Assembly (NCBI RefSeq): GCF_937973075.1
Contig: NZ_CALBWL010000047.1
Span: 1-44,019, forward strand
From: an uncultured Campylobacter sp.
Lineage (GTDB): Bacteria > Campylobacterota > Campylobacteria > Campylobacterales > Campylobacteraceae
Reading direction: 5' to 3'
DNA length: 44,019 bases
Under the pieces are notes generated by a model that made no database searches, was not told the origin of the DNA, and saw only the letters and a program-made list of their open reading frames with translations. Below are positions 16,781-24,039 of the stretch, in pieces. A program made the position numbers and the translations under genes. Positions within the stretch are counted from its first letter, which is position 1, and every line of letters starts with the position of its first letter.

Positions 16781-17791
16781 ATGAAGGTAGATTGGCAAAA
16801 ACTGGGCGGGCTGCTCCCAGCGATCGTGCAAGATGCGGGTGACGGCACGGTTTTGATGCTCGCGTATATGAACGAGGAGGCGCTAAGTATGACGCTGCAA
16901 ACGGGCTATGCGCACTACTTCTCGCGCAGCAAGGGACGCATCTGGAAAAAGGGCGAGAGCAGCGGGCACGTTCAGCTCGTGCGAGAGGTGTTTTTGGACT
17001 GCGATAACGATACGTTGCTACTTAAAGTCGAGCAATGGGGCGGATCCGCCTGCCACACGGGCGCGCGAAGCTGTTTTTTCAAAGAGATTTCGCTGCAAAA
17101 ATACGGCGAAAATGTGGGGAGCTCGAGCGCTTGCGGCGCGATAAATTTTGCAGAGCACGGCTCTGTAACCTCTCTCGTGCAGAAAAATTCCGCAAATTCC
17201 CGCGCAGAGCAGAATTCCGCTTCTTGCGACGGCTTGCAGAATTTAACCTCCAAAAATTCTACCGATTCCTGCGGTAAGCAAAATTCCGCAATGCAAAGCC
17301 CTGCTGCGACGAATTCTGCGTTCACAAATTCCGCCGTAGAGCGCAGCGAGCAAAATTTAGACGCCTCCTCGGAAAATTCCACGCTCGAAAACTCCGCAGA
17401 AAAAAGCCCGTACGGCATTTTGGACGAAATTTATCACGTCTGCTTGGATCGCAAGCTAAACGGCGAGTCCGCACTCTCCTACGTCGCCTCGCTCTACGCG
17501 AAGGGCGAAAACGCCTATCTCAAAAAGATCGCCGAGGAGGCGTGCGAGTTCGCGCTGGCGTGCAAGGACCTTTCGCGCAGCGAGCTTTACGCAGACGCCG
17601 CGCGCGAGGGCTTCGGTGAGCACAGAGCGGGCGAGCCGCGATACGACGTGATTTACGAGGGAGCGGATCTTTTATTTCACCTTCTGCTGGCACTTGCGGC
17701 GCACAATATCCACCCGGACGCCCTACTTGACGAGCTAGCACGCAGGCAAGGGCAAAGCGGCATCGAAGAAAAGCGTCACCGTGAAAAATGA
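16781..17791 (+). CDS. hisIE: Bifunctional phosphoribosyl-AMP cyclohydrolase / phosphoribosyl-ATP pyrophosphohydrolase with long insert
   Basis: Steps 2 and 3 of histidine synthesis. HisI domain, residues 1-105: VLMLAYMNEEAL, the Mg site CDNDTLLL and zinc cysteines in SACHTGARSCFF. HisE domain, 211-336: KIAEEACEFALACKD, YEGADLLFHLL and a C-terminal ELARRQGQSG. Between them are about 100 residues of Asn-Ser-Ala-rich repeats (QNSA, KNSA, TNSA, ENSA). HisE itself also has about 24 extra residues (LSRSELYADAAREGFGEHRAGEP) between two conserved helices. HisIE proteins are usually 200-230 residues; this has 336. It stands alone rather than in a his operon. AAGGATC ribosome site. Confidence 0.95.
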   Translation: MKVDWQKLGGLLPAIVQDAGDGTVLMLAYMNEEALSMTLQTGYAHYFSRSKGRIWKKGESSGHVQLVREVFLDCDNDTLLLKVEQWGGSACHTGARSCFFKEISLQKYGENVGSSSACGAINFAEHGSVTSLVQKNSANSRAEQNSASCDGLQNLTSKNSTDSCGKQNSAMQSPAATNSAFTNSAVERSEQNLDASSENSTLENSAEKSPYGILDEIYHVCLDRKLNGESALSYVASLYAKGENAYLKKIAEEACEFALACKDLSRSELYADAAREGFGEHRAGEPRYDVIYEGADLLFHLLLALAAHNIHPDALLDELARRQGQSGIEEKRHREK

Positions 17792-17824
17792 TGCGTAAAA
17801 TTTAATCACAAAAGCACCTTTTCC

Positions 17825-17848
17825 GCTCGCCCGCCTTGCGCGGCGAGC
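17825..17848 (+). terminator. Hairpin after hisIE
   Basis: GCTCGC and GCGAGC pair around a C/G-rich 12-base centre that can extend the stem, 33 bases after the stop and followed by TAAATTT. Confidence 0.5.
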
Positions 17849-18029
17849 TAAATTTAAAAAACGTTGCCGAAATTCTGTGCCAAATTTCAACGACGAAAGT
17901 ACATTTCAACCGCGCTATTGCTGCGAAATTTAATTTTGCTGCGCGCGTAAATTCGCGCGTAAATTTAAGCGCTTGCGTAAATCGTAAAATTTCACTAAAA
18001 TTTTAAAATCAAATTTTAAAGGATAGCTG

Positions 18030-18920
18030 ATGAAGCAGATCACGATGCAAGAGGCTTTGGACGCGGTTAGCGAGCGCTACTGCAAAGGTCATCACTACGA
18101 AAACGTAGCGCTAAGCGATGAGATGGTGCGTCGCATCTGCGAGGTAAAAAGCCTCGTAAATATGGGCTTTATGGCTACGGCCATCACGGACGCGGCACTA
18201 CAGCATCTAGCCATGCTACCGAAGCTTGCGTATCTGTTTTTGCAAGATAGCGATAAGATAAGCGGCGAGGGCTTTAGATACTTTGCGGAACACGCCAAGC
18301 TCGAGCACGTCGGTATCGAAAACGTTAGCATCACGGACGAGGGGCTAAAAGCGATCGTGCAAATCCCGAAGCTAAAATCGCTACGCCTGATCAATTCGCG
18401 CGTGAACTTTGCGGGGCTGCTAGCCGCGGCGGATACCAAAATCCAGTTTTATCTAGACGGCGGGCGCTTCAGCAAGGAGCAGATCACGAAATTCGAACAG
18501 GCGCAAAGAGACGCCGCAAAGAGTAAAAAGAAGCTTGATCCAGATAACCTGGCGGCGGCGCGGAGTACGCTTTTAGAATTTTTCGCGGCGATGAGCGAAT
18601 GGGAGAAATTTGCCACATCGCGAATTGATGATCTGGACGACGGCGAGGTGCAGCGCAGATGTGATGAGCTCTTTGCGCGATACTGCACGCCCGTTAGGCG
18701 CAGCGGCTTCCGTCCCGAGGGCATCTCATTTTCGATGATGGAGGGCGGCACCTACGGCGGGTACGAGCTAACGGACGCCGAATGCGAGAGCAAAAACAAA
18801 ATTTACATCTACGCCAAGGACGAGTACGGCTTTGCGCGCCGCTTCTTGCTCGTGCGCAAGGACGGGCGCTGGCTCGTAGATAAGTGCCAAGGCATGGACG
18901 GCAAAAACCGCGGACTGTAA
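18030..18920 (+). CDS. Leucine-rich-repeat protein with NTF2-fold immunity-like C-terminus
   Basis: Residues ~44-135 form four or five LRR units of the Cys-containing/RNI type (ITDAALQHLAMLPKLAYLFLQDS, ISGEGFRYFAEHAKLEHVGIENV, ITDEGLKAIVQIPKLKSLRLINS). Residues ~170-296 resemble NTF2-fold immunity proteins: a first helix with FFAAMSEWEKFA, then strands KIYIYAKDEYGFARRFLLVRKDGRWLVDK. No signal peptide, so cytoplasmic, as expected for an immunity protein that neutralises a polymorphic toxin. AAAGGATAG precedes the ATG. The next two genes are similar in style. The toxin partner is not in this window. The family assignment of the C-terminus is from pattern recognition. Confidence 0.75.
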   Translation: MKQITMQEALDAVSERYCKGHHYENVALSDEMVRRICEVKSLVNMGFMATAITDAALQHLAMLPKLAYLFLQDSDKISGEGFRYFAEHAKLEHVGIENVSITDEGLKAIVQIPKLKSLRLINSRVNFAGLLAAADTKIQFYLDGGRFSKEQITKFEQAQRDAAKSKKKLDPDNLAAARSTLLEFFAAMSEWEKFATSRIDDLDDGEVQRRCDELFARYCTPVRRSGFRPEGISFSMMEGGTYGGYELTDAECESKNKIYIYAKDEYGFARRFLLVRKDGRWLVDKCQGMDGKNRGL

Positions 18921-19044
18921 ATTTGAGCGCGAAATGGGAGTTTAAATTTCATCTGCGGCGCGATCGCATGGATAAAATTTAGCTTGCTGCAAGCACGATA
19001 GTAAAATTTCATCGGCGCTGCGAAAATAAAGATAAAGAGGGCAA

Positions 19045-19644
19045 ATGAGCGGTAAAATTTCTGTGTACGACGCGCACGGCGATCAAAGAAAGGCGCGAAT
19101 GAAAAGGCGAATTTTCTCCGAGCTGGGCGGCTTCGTGTTATACGAGCCTGCACTACTAGCGCGCTATCTGGATGAGCATGGACTTGTAGGCGACGACGTT
19201 CTTGCCTATTTTACGCAGACCGAGCACGGGGGCGCGGTCACAGAAGAGGGTATCGCCGTGCCGATATTGGGCGTTCGCAGCGATTATTACGATTTTGCGG
19301 TTACCGTGGGCGAGGCGGATGGGGAGATATTCGCACAAAACGAAGCGAAAATCATCTCTCACGGCTGGGTTTTTCACTCCTCGGGCACGCTAAGGATCGT
19401 CGGCATCGGCTATTTTAAAGATACGAGCCGCATTAGCGAGCAAAACAGTCTAAGCTTTAAGCTAGAGCGCGGTCGGTACCGCTTGGAAATTTTAGGCGGA
19501 TACCGAGGCGCAAATTTTAGCGGCGCGCCCACTCCCCTCGGCGATACGTCTATTTTAAGCGATACGCCCGTTTTTCATTTGCGGCTTACGCCTTCCGCTG
19601 AGCCCAAATTTAGCGGTGATTTGGAAACGTCATTTTATTTTTAG
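19045..19644 (+). CDS. Hypothetical protein in immunity-gene island
   Basis: 199 residues, no signal peptide or membrane segment, strand-rich in the second half (GWVFHSSGTLRIVGIGYF, SLSFKLERGRYRLEILGGYRG, DTPVFHLRLTP). I do not recognise the family. Its place between an NTF2-type and a SUKH-type immunity gene, same strand, own ribosome site (AGAGGGC before ATG), suggests another immunity protein, but that rests on context only. Confidence 0.7.
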   Translation: MSGKISVYDAHGDQRKARMKRRIFSELGGFVLYEPALLARYLDEHGLVGDDVLAYFTQTEHGGAVTEEGIAVPILGVRSDYYDFAVTVGEADGEIFAQNEAKIISHGWVFHSSGTLRIVGIGYFKDTSRISEQNSLSFKLERGRYRLEILGGYRGANFSGAPTPLGDTSILSDTPVFHLRLTPSAEPKFSGDLETSFYF

Positions 19645-19744
19645 CAGAATTTATAAAATTTCGCGCAAAATTTCTCTTTTTATGCGCGGCGGGCAGGCAA
19701 AATTTTATAAATTTAGCCGCATTTAACCGCTGCGCCGAGCAAAA

Positions 19745-19753
19745 TGCTATAAT
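19745..19753 (+). promoter_or_regulatory. Extended -10 promoter of the SUKH-type gene
   Basis: TGCTATAAT matches the TGnTATAAT extended -10 element, 25 bases before the 19778 start codon, so this gene likely has its own promoter rather than relying on its neighbours. Confidence 0.6.
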
Positions 19754-19777
19754 CGGCGCCAAATTACGGGAGGCGAG

Positions 19778-20305
19778 ATGGTTTTTGACGAACTTATGGA
19801 CGCGCTGGCGCAAAACGGCTGGCAGATACGGCGCAGGGATGAAATTTGCCCGCCGCGGGGCGAATTTTTGGGCGGTAGATTTAAAAATTTAAGCGAAGAT
19901 TTTTACAGCTTCGTTTGCTCTTTTGAGACTTTGCATGACGCTGCGGACGCCGTTTGGTTCGTATCCGCCAGGGATTATGCGTCGTCAGGCGCGGACGAGG
20001 CGGAATTTTGCTACGAAGATTTTGAAAAAGACAGCTTGGAGTGCGCGGTTAACGATGCGGAAAGAGCCGCCGTGAGCGCGTTCTGGAGCGGGTGCTTGCC
20101 GTTTTTATTTTCGGTCAGAGGCGAGCGCTGCTTCGCGGGCATCCTCACGCAGGGCGCGGACGCGGGCAAGATCATATTCGGCGCGGAACCGATCTACGAG
20201 GATGTCCTGGTCATTGCGCCAAATTTCGAGGAATTTATCGCTCTTTTCCTCGCCGTACTCACGGACAAAAGCGCCGTGAAATATCCGCTTTCTTGCTTTG
20301 CGTAG
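19778..20305 (+). CDS. SUKH (SMI1/KNR4)-type immunity-like protein
   Basis: 175 residues, acidic, cytoplasmic. The C-terminal half has the SUKH pattern: FWSGCLPFLFSVRGERCFAGILTQG..AGKIIFGAEPIYEDVLVIAPNFEEFIALFLAVL, that is, a strand pair, a G-rich turn, the pre-helix hydrophobic strand and the final amphipathic helix. SUKH proteins are the most widespread immunity superfamily of contact-dependent and polymorphic toxin systems. GGGAGG precedes the ATG. It has its own extended -10 promoter. No toxin gene is adjacent. Confidence 0.72.
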   Translation: MVFDELMDALAQNGWQIRRRDEICPPRGEFLGGRFKNLSEDFYSFVCSFETLHDAADAVWFVSARDYASSGADEAEFCYEDFEKDSLECAVNDAERAAVSAFWSGCLPFLFSVRGERCFAGILTQGADAGKIIFGAEPIYEDVLVIAPNFEEFIALFLAVLTDKSAVKYPLSCFA

Positions 20306-20401
20306 CGGCATGCGATACGAACAAAGCGGTACTGCGAGCGCGAGTAAAACAGCGGCGGGGTATGAATAAATTTTACCCTCGCGCAAAATCTGCGCCACAG
20401 A

Positions 20402-20843
20402 TCACATCGGAGAGTAAAATTTAGCTCGATGTTTAGTAAGGCGCGAAAAAACGGCGTCGTAAATTAAACGAGCCACAGAAGTCTGCCCGCGTGGCTCTTG
20501 CCCCTCTATCTCCTTTAGCGCTTCAAGAATGTCCTCGCTTTGAAATTTAATGCTTACCGATAGAAACGGGCAGTGCTCTACCCGCCCCAAAAGCGGCAGG
20601 TCGCTTGCGCAAAGTAGGAATTTTTGCGTATCGTAGCGATACTGCTTGCCGCTAAATTCTACCATTTTACCGCCGCGCAGGCACAAGCACACGCTAGGCT
20701 CATAGATCGTCGCGTGAAGTCTGGGGCTTTCTTTGACGGTAAAAGCCGAGCGCCCCTATAGGCGTCTGAACGTGTCCGTAGGCGGAATATAGCTCGTCCG
20801 CGATCTTTGCGGCGTCTTTTAAAATTTTATTTACTTCGTTCAT
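20402..20843 (-). pseudogene. Broken AraC-family regulator (YqhC-like), frameshifted and lacking its HTH
   Basis: The minus strand has a strong AAAGGAG site and ATG at 20843, reading MNEVNKILKDAAKIADELYS..HVQTPIG, then runs out of frame at a G4 tract (20753-20756). Taking one G away joins it to the second frame ...SAFTVKESPRLHATIYEPSVCLCLRGGKMVEFSGKQYRYDTQKFLL, an AraC N-terminal ligand domain (YEPS.C..L.G.K motif, then LLCASDLPLLGRV). The frame stops at 20402 with nothing left of the two HTH motifs. The gene diverges from an iron alcohol dehydrogenase, the arrangement of E. coli yqhC-yqhD. Two separate lesions argue for a true pseudogene. Confidence 0.82.
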
Positions 20844-20938
20844 GCTCGCTCCTTTAAATTTATGCAGATTACACTTACATTTGCACGATTAGGCAAGGAA
20901 TTTGGACTATCGTGCTACCGCAAAATTTTAAAAAAGGC

Positions 20939-20944
20939 TATAAT
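20939..20944 (+). promoter_or_regulatory. -10 box of the alcohol dehydrogenase gene
   Basis: TATAAT 28 bases before the 20973 start codon. No -35 box is clear. It faces the broken AraC gene, so it is probably the promoter that regulator once controlled. Confidence 0.55.
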
Positions 20945-20972
20945 TTAGCCAACTTTATTTAAAGGAGAGAAG

Positions 20973-22118
20973 ATGACAGATTTTAGTTTTTGCAACCCCG
21001 TGAGGATAGAATTCGGCAAGGAAAAAGAAAAACATATCGGGCAGTATATGAAGGAAGCGGGCGCGAAAAAAGCTCTCGTACTATACGGTAGCGAGCGCGT
21101 GCGAAAGAGCGGTCTGATGGACGTGGTGGAGAGCAGCTTAAAGGCAAACGGTATAGAATTTGCGCAGCTTGGCGGCATAAAATCAAATCCCGTGCTAAGC
21201 AAGGTAAACGAAGCGATCAAGCTCGCCAAAGAATTTGGCGCCGATAGCGTGCTTGCTGTGGGCGGCGGAAGCGTGCTGGACTCGGCGAAAGCAGTAGCCG
21301 CAGGCGCCTGCTATGAAGGCGACGTGTGGGATTTTTTCACCGGTAAAAGTCCGAGCGCCGCGCTTAAAATTTTTGACATCATCACCCTTGCCGCGACGGG
21401 CTCGGAGATGAACTGCGGCGGCGTGGTGACCAAGGAGCAGACCAAACAAAAATACGCGATCAGCGCGCCGTGTCTATACCCAAAGGTCTCGGTCATAAAT
21501 CCGCAATTGCAAGCAACCGTCAGCCGCGAGTATCTCGTATATAGCGCGAGCGACATCATCGCGCACAGCATCGAGGGGTATTTTACCGCTAGCGTCCATC
21601 CGGAGATCGTGCGAGCCTATATCGAAGCCAATATCAAAACCGTCATCCGCACGACTGAAGCTCTGCTCGCAGATCCGAGCGATTACGATGCGCGCGCCGA
21701 GTTTGCGTGGGCTGCGACGATGGCGCTAAACGGACTAACCTACGTGGGCGTGGGCGGCTTTGGCTATCCGAATCATATGATTGAGCATGCGATGAGCGCG
21801 GTCGTGGACTGCGCGCACGGAGCCGGTCTTAGCGTGGTAATGCCTGCGTGGATGAGGTGGTATAAGGATAGGAATTTAAGCGCGTTTGAGCGTTTCGCTC
21901 GTGAAATTTTTGACCTTAAAAGCGCAGATGAAGGCACAGCGGCGCTTAAAGCGTGGTTTGATAAGATCGGCACGCCGACTAGCCTCGCGCAGCTAGGCAT
22001 CGAAGGCAAGGTGCTAGACGAGGTCATAGACGTAGCCGCGACAAACGCCAAAGCATGGAATATGGCGGAGCTCTACAGCCGCGAAAATATCGCTAAAATT
22101 TTAGATTTTGCAAAATAA
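20973..22118 (+). CDS. Iron-containing alcohol dehydrogenase / aldehyde reductase (YqhD/BdhA type)
   Basis: 381 residues, the length of YqhD and butanol dehydrogenases. The N-terminal Rossmann-like part has GGGSVLDSAKAVA (cofactor-binding GGGS..D). The metal ligands lie in ASDIIAHSIE (Asp and His) and NHMIEHAMSAVVDCAHGAGL (two His). Such enzymes reduce aldehydes, often toxic ones, with NADPH. The divergent AraC-type gene is a wreck, so expression may have become constitutive or controlled otherwise (inference). AAAGGAG precedes the ATG, and a good terminator follows. Confidence 0.93.
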   Translation: MTDFSFCNPVRIEFGKEKEKHIGQYMKEAGAKKALVLYGSERVRKSGLMDVVESSLKANGIEFAQLGGIKSNPVLSKVNEAIKLAKEFGADSVLAVGGGSVLDSAKAVAAGACYEGDVWDFFTGKSPSAALKIFDIITLAATGSEMNCGGVVTKEQTKQKYAISAPCLYPKVSVINPQLQATVSREYLVYSASDIIAHSIEGYFTASVHPEIVRAYIEANIKTVIRTTEALLADPSDYDARAEFAWAATMALNGLTYVGVGGFGYPNHMIEHAMSAVVDCAHGAGLSVVMPAWMRWYKDRNLSAFERFAREIFDLKSADEGTAALKAWFDKIGTPTSLAQLGIEGKVLDEVIDVAATNAKAWNMAELYSRENIAKILDFAK

Positions 22119-22147
22119 AGCGCTAGCGCATGATAAAATTTAAATAG

Positions 22148-22170
22148 AAGGGGCGAGCGATCGCCCTTTT
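22148..22170 (+). terminator. Intrinsic terminator of the alcohol dehydrogenase gene
   Basis: GGGCGA (22151-22156), loop GCGA, TCGCCC (22161-22166), TTTT. The stem is extended by A-T/G-T pairs outside. It begins about 30 bases after the stop codon. Confidence 0.8.
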
Positions 22171-22579
22171 CCGAAAAGGCAGGCGGCAGTGTGGGCGCGC
22201 TAAGGATTATCCTTCCTAAAAAACAAGCGGCAGCGCGGATAGCGAGATGATCGCTTTGTATCCCTTAAGTCCGCGAGGCTCGCTGTAAGAGGGCAGAGGC
22301 GATAGTGGCGCGTCTAAATTTAAAGCGCAGGCGGTTGCGGATCGAACGCAAAATTTAGCTATGTTTGGAAGGCTAAATTTTGCCACATAATACTTGCGCC
22401 GAATTTGATGCGTAAATCTCGCAATAAATTTTACTCTGGCGCGAAGTTTTATCGCGTTTAATGGCTTTGCTTAAACGCTTTTATCCCGCGCTATCTAAAA
22501 ATTCGCTCATTAAATTTTAACTCCGCTTTATATTTGTGATTGCGAAATTTGCTTTTATATGCCGCTGGTGCATTTAAAT
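22171..22579. other. Gene-free spacer left of the Imm10-like remnant
   Basis: About 410 bases with no supported open frame. Given the broken genes on both sides it may hold further decayed sequence, but none was recognised. Confidence 0.45.
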
Positions 22580-22938
22580 TTATCCCTCGATGCTAAGCAG
22601 ATCGCCGAAAATTTCTTTACAATACTGAATGAAGCGCTTGGGAATTTTGACGCCGCAGATATCCACGGCGATGACGCTGTCTTGGATCTCAAAAACGATA
22701 AGCTCGCTAAGTGATTTTCACTGCTTTGCATCCGTTATAGCATACGTCGCCTACACTTGGCGTATAAGCCGTTGCGCGGTGCGTCTGCGTCCCCATATCG
22801 CCCGAGCTTGATCGGTCTTTGGAAAAGCAGATAGTTTTTATAGTCGTACTTATCGTCCGCAAGGCCTATCATATAATAATTCTCGGCGCTGTTTTTGGAA
22901 GCGGTCGCAATACCTGCTTTAAAATTTAGTCTAAACAT
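22580..22938 (-). pseudogene. Frameshifted Imm10-like immunity gene
   Basis: Read on the minus strand from ATG 22938: MFRLNFKAGIATASKN..YYMIGLADDKYDYKNYLLFQRPIKLG, matching the Imm10 pattern (..IVGFADD....YL.LQRA...). The frame then fails; the second frame supplies DVCYNGCKAVKIT, and a third frame supplies LSELIVFEIQDSVIAVDICGVKIPKRFIQYCKEIFGDLLS before a stop at 22580. Together they trace one ~120-residue protein with at least two frameshifts. Imm10 family membership is from pattern memory; that this is a broken coding sequence is well supported by the continuing protein-like quality in three frames. Confidence 0.72.
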
Positions 22939-22956
22939 AAATTCTGCTTTGGCAGA

Positions 22957-22977
22957 AAGCGGCAAATTTTACCGCTT
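22957..22977 (-). terminator. Hairpin after purM
   Basis: On the minus strand AAGCGG and CCGCTT pair around a 9-base loop, directly after the purM stop codon (22983-22985). Only a short T run follows. Confidence 0.5.
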
Positions 22978-22982
22978 CAAAT

Positions 22983-23966
22983 TTACACGAACTGCACGCC
23001 CCAGCCTTTTACGACCTCTCCGATGACGTAGCCGTCGGTATTTGCTAGCACAAAATCAGCGTTTTCTTTTGGCGCTACGAGGATCATACCAACGCCCATA
23101 TTAAACGTCCTCATCATCTCTGCCGGCTCCACTTTTTGCGCGATGATTTTAAAGATTTCGGGCGTGCGGATTGCGGCGTGTTCGATCTTTGCGCCTAGTC
23201 CCTGTGGAAATACGCGCGGCAGATTTTCCACGATGCCGCCGCCCGTGATGTGCGCGAGCGCGTGGATTTTGTCTTTTAAATTTAAAAAGTCGCCGACGTA
23301 AATCCTGGTCGGTTCCAAAAGCACATCGATGAGCGCGCGACCGCCTACCTTGTCGTCAAATTTTAGCCCCAGCTCGGCGACCACTTTGCGCGCGAGCGAG
23401 AAGCCGTTTGAGTGCAGGCCGCTGCTTGGAAGCGCGATGAGCACGTCGCCTTCGCGGACGAACTTGCTACGGTCGATCTCGTCCTCCTCGGCGATGCCCA
23501 CGGCAAAGCCTGCAAGGTCGAAGTCGCCCTTTTCATACATCGAGGGCATCTCTGCCGTCTCGCCGCCGATTAGCGCGCAACGGGCGAGCTTGCAGCCCTC
23601 GGCGATGCTTTTTACGACCTCTTTGGCATCCGCGATCTCGAGCTTTGCCGTCGCGTAATAGTCGAGGAAAAATAGCGGCTCGGCGAAGTTGCAGATGAGA
23701 TCATTTACGCACATCGCGACAAGATCTTGGCCCACGCCCTCAAATTTGCGCGCGTCGATCGCGAGTCGTAGTTTTGTGCCCACGCCGTCGGTGGCGCCTA
23801 GGATCGCGGGCTTTTTGTAGCCTGCGGGCAGTCTCACCGCGCCTGAAAACGAGCCGATACCGCCCAAAACGTGCGGAGTTTGCGTAGCTTTGACGAATGG
23901 TTTTATCGCGTTTACGAAGTCATTTCCCGCGTCTATATCGACGCCCGCGTCTTTGTAGCTTATCAA
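22983..23966 (-). CDS. purM: Phosphoribosylformylglycinamidine cyclo-ligase (AIR synthetase)
   Basis: Fifth step of purine synthesis: ATP-dependent closure of FGAM to aminoimidazole ribotide. Motifs: YKDAGVDIDAGN at the N-terminus, GATDGVGTKLRLA, GGETAEMP, ALPSSGLHSNGFSLAR and AHITGGGIVENLPR. The start is TTG at 23966, supported by GGAGG seven bases upstream. 327 residues is usual. Divergent from coaE with 73 bases between; purM/coaE/dapF proximity is also what I recall in C. jejuni. Confidence 0.97.
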   Translation of the reverse strand: MISYKDAGVDIDAGNDFVNAIKPFVKATQTPHVLGGIGSFSGAVRLPAGYKKPAILGATDGVGTKLRLAIDARKFEGVGQDLVAMCVNDLICNFAEPLFFLDYYATAKLEIADAKEVVKSIAEGCKLARCALIGGETAEMPSMYEKGDFDLAGFAVGIAEEDEIDRSKFVREGDVLIALPSSGLHSNGFSLARKVVAELGLKFDDKVGGRALIDVLLEPTRIYVGDFLNLKDKIHALAHITGGGIVENLPRVFPQGLGAKIEHAAIRTPEIFKIIAQKVEPAEMMRTFNMGVGMILVAPKENADFVLANTDGYVIGEVVKGWGVQFV

Positions 23967-23982
23967 ATTTTATCCTCCAAGA

Positions 23983-23991
23983 TGGTATAAT
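23983..23991 (+). promoter_or_regulatory. Extended -10 promoter of coaE
   Basis: TGGTATAAT (TGnTATAAT) ends 48 bases before the coaE start. The opposite strand reads AATTATACC here, so the purM promoter probably overlaps in this 73-base divergent spacer. Confidence 0.6.
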
Positions 23992-24039
23992 TTCGCAGAT
24001 TTTAGCTAAAATCGAATAAAAACGCTATAAAGGCCCATC

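Noticed and set aside
16972..17418. 148-residue antisense frame across the hisIE insert with AEFxxAEF rhythm
   Set aside because: The rhythm is the complement of the NSA-coding words; no start signal, and it runs into the conserved HisI domain. Same for the antisense frame at 13323-13592 over pldA.
20753..20756. Phase-variable homopolymer controlling the AraC-like gene
   Set aside because: The tract is only four G, far below the 8+ of Campylobacter contingency loci, and the gene also lacks its HTH, so decay explains it better.
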